From assembly GCA_949957035.1 (NCBI GenBank), contig CATLIP010000172.1:1-5493 (forward strand): a stretch of DNA of 5,493 bases, given 5' to 3'. Both the position numbers and the translations under genes were made by a program. The DNA is from an uncultured Lachnospiraceae bacterium (GTDB lineage Bacteria; Bacillota_A; Clostridia; Lachnospirales; Lachnospiraceae). Shown one piece after another: positions 1-5,493 of this stretch. Within the stretch, counting starts at the first letter, position 1. Each line of letters opens with the position of its first letter. The notes beneath the pieces are model-generated. The model saw only the letters and a list, made by a program, of their open reading frames with translations, searched no databases and had not been told where the DNA came from.

Positions 1-1485
1 TACATGGCTGCTTCCCAAGGGTGAATCTTCCTGTATCAGATATACGTTTATCCTGCCGTCTGTCGGCGTAAACTTAATCGCATTCGAAAGCAGATTAATC
101 AACACCTGATTGAGCCGCACACTGTCACAGTATACATTCTCTGCCTGAATATCCCGTATAAAGATATCAAAATGCTGCCCTCGCTCTCGAATCTGAGGCT
201 GTACAATATTCACAATACTCTCCATTGTCTCCCTCAGGGAGAGGACGTCAATATTCAGAGACAGCTTCCCACTCTCAATCTTGGACATATCCAGTACATC
301 ATTGATTAGTCCAAGCAAGTGTCGGCTTGAAAGGCCAATCTTCTTTAAGCAGTCCCGTACCCGCACTGAATCTTCCACATTGGCCAGCGCAATTGCCGTC
401 ATTCCCACAATTCCATTCATCGGCGTCCGAATATCATGACTCATACTGGACAAAAATTCACTCTTCGCCTGACTGGCCTGAAACGCCTTCTTCTCCGCCT
501 TCTCAAGCTCACGAAGCTGCTGCTGTGACAACCTGTAATAACGGACAAACATAATTGCCAATGCCAGAAGTATCACACCGCATGCCGCCAGCACCGTAAC
601 CTGCTGCAGACGGTTAAGCTTCAAGATTACACCATCCAGAACACCATAAGGCATGACAGACACCAGATACCAGTCGGTACCCTCAAGGGGCGCTGCATAC
701 ATATGCTGATGGATTCCTGTCTTATCAATCATCAATGCAGAATAATTCCTGCCTTCTTCGATCGAACTTTTGAACTCTCTTACATACTCTTTGGGACTTG
801 CCGGACTCTTATCCGAAACCGTCTCTTCAATTCGGGTAAAATAGTTCTCCCGGAATGCATTGCCCGAACGAACTACAAATTCCCCATCCTCACGAATAAT
901 ATGAGAATAAACCATGGTGCCGTCTCCCTCCAGAACGAGTGCGTTCTCCAAATATTCCATAGGGATTCCGGCCACCACCACATCGCTGTCTTTGCCGGCC
1001 CCCATGGGGTACGCGGCATCCACCACCAGCAGCAGCAGCTTCGTTCCATCCTCGCTGTATCCGCTTGTAATAATCTTCTCTTTTATATTTAATGTATCCT
1101 GAAATTCCTCCTCATTCAGAAATTCTACTTCTTCACCGTAAATAGTCTCATGACCGCCATCCTTACGATACATGCCAAAATGCACAAATTCCCGGACCTC
1201 AGCGCTCAAGTACAAATCCGCAAGCATCTCCTCGCCATAGACGGCGCTCTCAGGCGGAGTACGCTTAAGGACAGCTCTCACTCTTGATACCTGAAGATCT
1301 ACTATGGCATTAAACTTCTGCTGTAATTGACCGCTCATCTCCGACATATAAAGCAGACCAACTTCGTTGATTGCATCAAAGCTCTTCCTGCTCATTGCAA
1401 AGCCAAGCCAGAGAAAAATAACAATGCACAGTACCACCAGACCGCACACACTGCTTATCAGAAACTTTTTTGTCTTTTTAAACAT
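1..1485 (-). CDS. Membrane sensor histidine kinase with extracellular Cache-like domain, C-terminus cut by window edge
   Basis: This is a membrane-bound two-component sensor kinase that would autophosphorylate on a histidine in response to an extracellular ligand. The frame is open from the ATG at 1485 to base 1, giving 495 residues without a stop. Seen: a basic N-terminus and transmembrane helix 1 (residues 8-31); an extracellular region of about 265 residues; transmembrane helix 2 (about 296-314); a Q/E/K-rich linker helix; a HisKA box SHDIRTPMNG with phospho-acceptor His350; the segment DVLDMSKIESGKL (396-408); and the ATPase N-box with Asn459 and Asn468 (LLSNAIKFTP). The G boxes lie outside the window. 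The extracellular size and the YLVSVMPYGVL run just before helix 2 fit a dCache-type sensor; the ligand is unknown. The start is supported by AGAGGG seven bases upstream (1493-1498) and by the membrane anchor following at once. Relatives often carry receiver domains, so a hybrid kinase is likely but not visible. It is divergent from the PilZ gene. Confidence 0.93.
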   Translation of the reverse strand, partial: MFKKTKKFLISSVCGLVVLCIVIFLWLGFAMSRKSFDAINEVGLLYMSEMSGQLQQKFNAIVDLQVSRVRAVLKRTPPESAVYGEEMLADLYLSAEVREFVHFGMYRKDGGHETIYGEEVEFLNEEEFQDTLNIKEKIITSGYSEDGTKLLLLVVDAAYPMGAGKDSDVVVAGIPMEYLENALVLEGDGTMVYSHIIREDGEFVVRSGNAFRENYFTRIEETVSDKSPASPKEYVREFKSSIEEGRNYSALMIDKTGIHQHMYAAPLEGTDWYLVSVMPYGVLDGVILKLNRLQQVTVLAACGVILLALAIMFVRYYRLSQQQLRELEKAEKKAFQASQAKSEFLSSMSHDIRTPMNGIVGMTAIALANVEDSVRVRDCLKKIGLSSRHLLGLINDVLDMSKIESGKLSLNIDVLSLRETMESIVNIVQPQIRERGQHFDIFIRDIQAENVYCDSVRLNQVLINLLSNAIKFTPTDGRINVYLIQEDSPLGSSHV

Positions 1486-1515
1486 GCTCTATCCCTCTTC
1501 TTAGTTCCTCTATTC

Positions 1516-1545
1516 TGCGGCAGTCCGCACTTTTCGGACTCTGCC
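1516..1545 (-). promoter_or_regulatory. Hairpin-forming segment in the kinase leader, with two exclusive folds
   Basis: In the minus-strand RNA, GGCAG and TCCG (1545-1535, with a two-base bulge) pair with CGGA and CTGCC (1527-1519) around a seven-base loop. A shorter alternative hairpin pairs TGCGG (1529-1525) with CCGCA (1520-1516) around a four-base loop. The two folds use the same bases and cannot coexist. No T-run follows either fold, so neither is a standard intrinsic terminator. The structure lies about 18 bases upstream of the ribosome site, so it would not cover that site directly. It may affect mRNA stability or bind a protein; the function is unknown. Confidence 0.45.
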
Positions 1546-1599
1546 ATATAATATTTTATTTCAAAACAAAAGCATAAATATCTGCATCTTACCAGATTC

Positions 1600-1628
1600 A
1601 TTATAAACAATCCTACCTGTGAAATCAA
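1600..1628 (-). promoter_or_regulatory. Predicted sigma-A-type promoter of the histidine kinase gene
   Basis: Reading the minus strand, TTGATT (1628-1623) is followed after exactly 17 bases by a perfect TATAAT (1605-1600). Transcription would begin near 1593 and leave a leader of about 108 bases before the ATG at 1485. The -10 element is a consensus match and the -35 matches four of six. No transcript data were available, so this is a prediction. Confidence 0.7.
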
Positions 1629-1721
1629 TTCATTTCTGAAATTTCTCTGTTTCTTATTTATTTCTTATGGTTTTCTCTAATTTTTCCCCCCACAATTCGT
1701 CACCATTATTTTAAAATGCCA

Positions 1722-1750
1722 TTGCAATTCACGAATCATCATGATAGAAT
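1722..1750 (+). promoter_or_regulatory. Predicted extended -10 promoter of the PilZ gene
   Basis: TTGCAA (1722-1727) and TAGAAT (1745-1750) are 17 bases apart. A TG at 1742-1743, one base before the -10 hexamer, gives an extended -10 element. Transcription would start near 1757, leaving a leader of roughly 40 bases. The palindrome ATCATGAT (1738-1745) overlaps the extended -10 and could be an operator, but it is short enough to be chance. Confidence 0.68.
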
Positions 1751-1780
1751 AAGTCTAGCCAAATGGATTACTTCTAATTA

Positions 1781-1786
1781 AGGAGG
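1781..1786 (+). promoter_or_regulatory. Ribosome binding site of the PilZ gene, unusually long spacing
   Basis: A full AGGAGG lies 13 bases before the ATG at 1800, several bases more than the usual 5-9. No in-frame ATG, GTG or TTG lies between them; the only closer in-frame codon is ATT at 1788, which is too near. ATG 1800 therefore remains the best start, and the spacing may lower initiation efficiency. Confidence 0.7.
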
Positions 1787-1799
1787 AATTTTTCAAGTC

Positions 1800-2411
1800 A
1801 TGATCCTAAAGAATTGCAACTCATGTATCGTCTTTGAGCCCGACTCCGATTCGGAGATTCTACTGAAGGCCAGGGTCAGATGCGTGGACGATAAGATTAC
1901 ACTTCATTTTGAGGATGAAAGCGGGCTCGAAGAGCACATTGACCGGCTTCGTATTGATTTCTGCGACAGTCAGGTTGGCTATATTAAGACGTTCAGTGAA
2001 CTGGAAGTAAGGAAGAATACGGACCCCTACATACTGGAGCCATGGATTGCCGACTGTAAGATTCTTGAGATGATTGAAATTCTTCAGCGTCAGGAAGAAC
2101 TCCGGGTACGGATGGGTAAAGAGGCCTCTTTTCTATCCGAAAGACACGGAAGTTTCACCGGAACCATCCAGAATATAAGTGTGGGAGGCTTATACCTGAC
2201 TACCCAAAAACGCCTGGATGTAGGAGAACACCTTGAATTTCAGTATACCTTCATGAAGAAGCCGCAGGAGGTTCGAGCTTCTATCTTACGAGAGACTATA
2301 GTCCGAGAGGATTATTTCGGCTACGGATGTCAGTTTGAGAATATGCCCAAGGGTGCGGAGAGGGACATCCGTCAATTCGTATATCGTCAACAGTTGAATA
2401 AGATGTGGTAA
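1800..2411 (+). CDS. PilZ-domain protein, likely cyclic-di-GMP effector
   Basis: This complete 203-residue cytosolic protein has no signal peptide or membrane segment. The C-terminal half (about 93-203) reads as a PilZ domain: an arginine motif at QRQEELRVR (96-104), a beta-strand segment, the second motif NISVGG (Asn125, Ser127, Gly130), then GYGCQF (174-179) and a final helix with an ERDIRQFVYRQQ pattern, typical of the family end. PilZ domains bind cyclic-di-GMP and change the activity of a partner or attached domain, often in motility, adhesion or exopolysaccharide output. The N-terminal 90 residues are acidic and probably beta-rich; they may correspond to the YcgR-like N-terminal domain but I cannot assign them firmly. 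Oddity: the motif is usually RxxxR, yet here the first position is Gln98, with Arg97 just before it and Arg102 as the second arginine, so binding is not assured. The gene is monocistronic, with its own promoter and terminator. Confidence 0.85.
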   Translation: MILKNCNSCIVFEPDSDSEILLKARVRCVDDKITLHFEDESGLEEHIDRLRIDFCDSQVGYIKTFSELEVRKNTDPYILEPWIADCKILEMIEILQRQEELRVRMGKEASFLSERHGSFTGTIQNISVGGLYLTTQKRLDVGEHLEFQYTFMKKPQEVRASILRETIVREDYFGYGCQFENMPKGAERDIRQFVYRQQLNKMW

Positions 2412-2413
2412 TT

Positions 2414-2439
2414 AAAAAACTGCCTCAGGCAGTTTTTTT
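2414..2439. terminator. Bidirectional intrinsic terminator between PilZ gene and purL
   Basis: ACTGCC (2419-2424) pairs with GGCAGT (2428-2433) around a three-base loop. A run of six A precedes the stem core and seven T follow, so the hairpin has a T-tract in both directions. It begins three bases after the PilZ stop codon, and it lies about 90-115 bases beyond the purL stop on the minus strand. It should therefore end both converging transcripts. Confidence 0.88.
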
Positions 2440-2460
2440 GTTGTAATTTAAAATATATCG

Positions 2461-2510
2461 AGAGAAAGGCTGCCGGAAGATGAAATCTCCCACATTGCAG
2501 CCGTTTCTCT
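2461..2510. repeat. Long imperfect inverted repeat downstream of purL
   Basis: The arm AGAGAAAGGCTGC (2461-2473) pairs with GCAGCC and TTTCTCT (2497-2510), interrupted by one bulged G at 2503. The 23-base loop can itself fold through GGAAGAT (2475-2481 region) and ATCTCC. The structure lies in the 3' untranslated region of the purL transcript, upstream of the T-tract terminator. It lacks a T-run of its own, so it is more likely a stability element or a first pause hairpin than a complete terminator. Confidence 0.6.
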
Positions 2511-2528
2511 TCTGTTTGATTTTTCCTG

Positions 2529-5493
2529 CTATTTAAAATATAACACTCCTGACTCGAATATCTTAAGATCCTGTTCTCCATAGATATTCATTGCCACAGA
2601 CCTTGCACGTCTCTCCGAGTGAGCCATCTTGCCGAATACCCGTCCGTCCGGACTTGTAATTCCCTCGATTGCACAGTAAGAACCATTCACGTTCCATTCC
2701 TCGTCCATGGTGATATTCCCCTCTGGGTCACAATACTGTGTCGCTACCTGTCCGTTTGCAAACAACCTGTCAATCCATTGTGCGTTCGCCACAAAACGTC
2801 CCTCTCCATGGGAGGCCGGATTGGTATAGACGCCTCCAAGCTCCGCCGCCTGAAGCCATGGAGACTTGTTGGTCACAACTTTGGTATACACCATCTTCGA
2901 GATATGCCGGCCGATGGTATTGTAGGTCAGAGTCGGAGAATCCTCGCTCTGCCCTGTAATCTCGCCTCCCGGAACCAATCCAAGCTTTACAAGGGTCTGG
3001 AAACCGTTACAGATTCCAAGCGCCAGTCCGTCGCGCTCGTTCAGAAGCCGCTCTACAGCTTCCTTCATCTTCGCATTCTGGAATGCAGTTGCAAAAAACT
3101 TAGCCGAACCGTCCGGTTCATCCCCTGCGCTGAAGCCTCCCGGGAACATAATAATCTGAGACTGGTCAATCGCCTTCTCAAAGACGCTTACCGAATCCAA
3201 AATATCCTCTGCGCTCATATTGCAAAATACCCGGGTAATCGTCTTAGCCCCTGCCCGCTCAAATGCCCTGGCGCTGTCATACTCGCAGTTCGTCCCCGGA
3301 AAGACTGGAATAAATACAGTCGGCGCTCCAATCTTATGAGAACAGATATGAACCTCCTTCGTCTTATACAGGCCTCTCTCTATCTTCTCCTTTTGTCCCT
3401 CGGCATTGGAATTAGTCGGAAATACCTTCTCAAGGGTTCCCTTCCAGGCTTCTTCTGCCTCGGATATCCCTATCCTGACATTGCCATAAGAAAAGGCCGC
3501 ATCATCCGTAACTTCTCCGATTACAGTATAGGTAATGCGAAGTTCTCCTACCTTCTCTGCCGGAACCTCCGCAATAATATCTCCAAATGCCGGAACAAAC
3601 AGATCCCGCTTATCCACATTGTGCTCAATCTTCACGCCCATTCGGTTACCAAAAGCCATCTTGCTGACCGCAGCAGCAATTCCATGCCTGTCCAGTGCAT
3701 AGGCAGACAATATTCTGCCTTCACGAATGTCCTGAGTAAATTTCCCGTATTGATCCATCACCTGTTCATATACCGGAATATCGTATTCATCCGTCATAGT
3801 ACGCAGCCAAATCAGCTTACTGCCCGCCTGTTTTAACTCCGGCGTAATGATATCCTTCTCCTGCGCCACATCTACGGCAAAGGATACCAGTGTCGGAGGT
3901 ACGTCAATGTCCTCAAAGGTTCCTGACATACTGTCCTTTCCTCCAATGGAGGGCAGCCCGAATCCAAGCTGTGCGTGGTACGCTCCCAAAAGCGCCGCAA
4001 ATGGCTGACTCCATCTGTGCGGGTCTTCCGTCATCCGCCGGAAATACTCCTGGAAGGTAAACCGAATCTTGCGATAATCGCCGCCTGATGCAACAATCTT
4101 CGCCACGGATTCTGTCACAGCATAGATGGCGCCATGGTAAGGACTCCAGGTGGACAGATAGGGATCAAATCCGTAGCTCATCATGGTCACTGTATCACAG
4201 TCTCCTGTCAGAACCGGAAGCTTTGCCACCATTGCCTGTGTCTCCGTCAACTGATACTTACCGCCATGGGGCATAAACACAGACGCCGCCCCGATGGAGC
4301 CGTCGAACATCTCCACAAGTCCCTTCTGAGAGCAGACGTTCAAATCTCTTAACACAGACATCCAGCGCTCTTTCACATCTCCGACTTCTTCTCTCACCAG
4401 AATACTGTCCTTCCTGCTCGGGATGTCCACCGCTACCCTAGTCTCCTGATGGGCCCCGTTGGTATCCAAAAAAGCACGGGAAAGGTTCACAATCTCTCTG
4501 CCTCTAAAGGACAGCACAAGCCTTGGCTCCTTTGTCACCACGGCGACACAGGTTGACTCTAAGTTTTCTTCTTTTGCATATCCCATAAATTCATCCACGT
4601 CTTGGGGCGCCACAACAACAGCCATACGCTCCTGAGATTCCGAGATAGCAATCTCAGTTCCGTCAAGCCCGGCATACTTCTTTGGAACCTTGTCTAAGTC
4701 CACCCGAAGGCCGTCTGCCAGCTCTCCGATTGCCACAGACACTCCGCCTGCTCCAAAATCATTACACTTCTTGATTAGACGGCTGACCTCCTCCCGGCGG
4801 AACAACCGCTGACTCTTCCGCTCTGTGGGGGGATTCCCTTTTTGTACCTCTGCACCGCAGGTCCTGGTAGATTCCTCTGTATGCACCTTGGATGAGCCGG
4901 TAGCGCCGCCGCAGCCGTCCCTTCCCGTACGGCCGCCAAGTAAAATGATGATATCGCCGGGGTCAGAAGTCTCACGGATTACCGCGCGCCTTGGCGCCGC
5001 CCCCAGCACAGCTCCAATCTCCATCCGCTTGGCCACATAATTGGGATGATAAATCTCCTTTACAGCTCCGGTCGCAAGCCCAATCTGGTTCCCATAAGAG
5101 CTATACCCATGAGCCGCCTCACGAACCAGCTTTTTCTGAGGCAGTTTGCCCCGCATGGTATCATTGACGGATACGGTAGGATCTGCCGCTCCGGTCACAC
5201 GCATAGCCTGGTAGACATAAGTACGCCCTGACAGCGGATCTCTGATTGCCCCGCCAAGGCAGGTAGCCGCACCTCCGAAAGGCTCAATCTCCGTGGGATG
5301 GTTGTGTGTCTCATTCTTGAAATTCACAAGCCATTCTTCCTCCACACCGTCTACCTTAACCGGTACGACGATACTGCAGGCATTAATCTCGTCGGACTCC
5401 TCCTGGTCGTCTAATTTTCCTTCCCGCTTAAGCTTTCTCATTGCCATCAGGGCCAAATCCATCAGACATATAAACTTGTCCTCCCGCCCTTTA
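2529..5493 (-). CDS. purL: Phosphoribosylformylglycinamidine synthase, single-chain form, N-terminus cut by window edge
   Basis: This cytosolic enzyme makes FGAM from FGAR, glutamine and ATP, the fourth step of de novo purine synthesis. The frame stays open past the Met at 5462 to base 5493 (upstream residues read KGREDKFICL), so that Met is internal; about 260 N-terminal residues should lie outside, given family lengths near 1,250. Numbering from that Met, the synthase part shows NETHNHPTEIEPFGG (50-64), CNDFGAGGVS (233-242), ISESQERM (273-280) and GGKDSMSGT (507-515). The fused class I glutaminase domain starts near 715 (VFIPVFPGTNCEYDSA) and has PGGFSAGDEP (774-783), nucleophile Cys818 in GICNGFQ, and the His885/Glu887 pair in SHGEGRF. 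All catalytic residues are present, so it should use glutamine directly without separate PurQ and PurS subunits. The stop is TAG at 2529. No frameshift is visible. The rest of any pur operon would lie to the right. Confidence 0.97.
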   Translation of the reverse strand, partial: KGREDKFICLMDLALMAMRKLKREGKLDDQEESDEINACSIVVPVKVDGVEEEWLVNFKNETHNHPTEIEPFGGAATCLGGAIRDPLSGRTYVYQAMRVTGAADPTVSVNDTMRGKLPQKKLVREAAHGYSSYGNQIGLATGAVKEIYHPNYVAKRMEIGAVLGAAPRRAVIRETSDPGDIIILLGGRTGRDGCGGATGSSKVHTEESTRTCGAEVQKGNPPTERKSQRLFRREEVSRLIKKCNDFGAGGVSVAIGELADGLRVDLDKVPKKYAGLDGTEIAISESQERMAVVVAPQDVDEFMGYAKEENLESTCVAVVTKEPRLVLSFRGREIVNLSRAFLDTNGAHQETRVAVDIPSRKDSILVREEVGDVKERWMSVLRDLNVCSQKGLVEMFDGSIGAASVFMPHGGKYQLTETQAMVAKLPVLTGDCDTVTMMSYGFDPYLSTWSPYHGAIYAVTESVAKIVASGGDYRKIRFTFQEYFRRMTEDPHRWSQPFAALLGAYHAQLGFGLPSIGGKDSMSGTFEDIDVPPTLVSFAVDVAQEKDIITPELKQAGSKLIWLRTMTDEYDIPVYEQVMDQYGKFTQDIREGRILSAYALDRHGIAAAVSKMAFGNRMGVKIEHNVDKRDLFVPAFGDIIAEVPAEKVGELRITYTVIGEVTDDAAFSYGNVRIGISEAEEAWKGTLEKVFPTNSNAEGQKEKIERGLYKTKEVHICSHKIGAPTVFIPVFPGTNCEYDSARAFERAGAKTITRVFCNMSAEDILDSVSVFEKAIDQSQIIMFPGGFSAGDEPDGSAKFFATAFQNAKMKEAVERLLNERDGLALGICNGFQTLVKLGLVPGGEITGQSEDSPTLTYNTIGRHISKMVYTKVVTNKSPWLQAAELGGVYTNPASHGEGRFVANAQWIDRLFANGQVATQYCDPEGNITMDEEWNVNGSYCAIEGITSPDGRVFGKMAHSERRARSVAMNIYGEQDLKIFESGVLYFK

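Larger units (their letters stand above)
1486..1799. other. Divergent intergenic region between kinase and PilZ genes
   Basis: These 314 bases are A+T-rich and contain no convincing gene. They hold a promoter for each flanking gene, a hairpin-forming leader for the kinase mRNA, and a ribosome site for each gene. The two -35 elements are about 93 bases apart, so the promoters do not overlap, but one bound regulator could affect both. Confidence 0.8.
2412..2528. other. Convergent intergenic region
   Basis: This 117-base gap between the 3' ends of the PilZ gene and purL contains only the bidirectional terminator and the long imperfect hairpin. No coding signal was seen in it. Confidence 0.8.

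Noticed and set aside
1018..1040. Triplet repeat of CCA/GCA type inside the kinase gene
   Set aside because: It encodes a short Leu-Leu-Leu-Leu-Val-Val beta strand in the sensor domain; too short and ordinary to be a meaningful microsatellite.
703..1092. 129-codon open frame on the plus strand opposite the kinase sensor domain
   Set aside because: It is antisense to a continuous kinase frame with clear transmembrane and HisKA features; its translation has no recognisable domain.
1327..1551. 74-codon plus-strand frame spanning the kinase start and leader
   Set aside because: It overlaps the kinase N-terminus and its leader, has no ribosome site I could see, and shows no family features.
1621..1645. 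Short inverted repeats of GAAAT/ATTTC near the kinase -35 element
   Set aside because: Five-base arms in A+T-rich DNA are expected by chance.
2387..2581. 64-codon minus-strand frame across the convergent gap
   Set aside because: It runs through the purL 3' end, both hairpins and the terminator, so it is a chance frame.
2619..3836. 405-codon open frame on the plus strand opposite purL
   Set aside because: It lies entirely antisense to a clearly conserved purL with intact motifs, its translation shows no family features and is rich in Arg, Cys and Ser, and I saw no ribosome site that would justify it.
5460..5462. ATG at 5462 as the purL start
   Set aside because: The frame continues upstream to the window edge with residues that fit PurL, and the family needs about 260 more N-terminal residues.
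1800..5493. Functional link between purine synthesis (purL) and the PilZ protein through GTP and cyclic-di-GMP
   Set aside because: The genes converge, are separated by a bidirectional terminator, and no shared control is visible; adjacency alone does not support it.

Overview
The window looks like chromosomal DNA from a low-to-mid G+C anaerobic Bacillota, most likely a gut clostridium of the Lachnospiraceae type. This is inferred from three things: a single-chain PurL of clostridial type carrying its own glutaminase domain, a membrane histidine kinase with a large Cache-like sensor and an SHDIRTPMNG phospho-acceptor box, and strong AGGAGG-type ribosome sites with sigma-A-like promoters. No species can be named from the sequence alone.

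Layout. Positions 1-1485 (minus strand) hold the first 495 residues of a membrane sensor histidine kinase whose ATPase end, and any receiver domain, lie beyond the left edge. Positions 1486-1799 are a divergent intergenic region with one recognisable promoter facing each way (kinase promoter about 1600-1628, PilZ promoter about 1722-1750) and a hairpin-forming leader in front of the kinase. Positions 1800-2411 (plus strand) encode a complete 203-residue PilZ-domain protein, a likely cyclic-di-GMP effector. Positions 2412-2528 are a convergent intergenic region with a bidirectional intrinsic terminator and a second long imperfect hairpin. Positions 2529-5493 (minus strand) hold the C-terminal roughly 80% of purL (phosphoribosylformylglycinamidine synthase), whose real start lies beyond the right edge.

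How the genes relate. The kinase and the PilZ protein are divergently transcribed and both are signalling proteins, so shared regulation or a shared output such as surface or motility behaviour is possible but not shown. purL is a housekeeping purine gene that converges on the PilZ gene and is separated from it by the terminator; I see no functional link. No mobile element, CRISPR array, tRNA or rRNA was recognised. I do not see a clear undescribed system. The most unusual items are the non-canonical first arginine of the PilZ binding motif and the alternative hairpins in the kinase leader.
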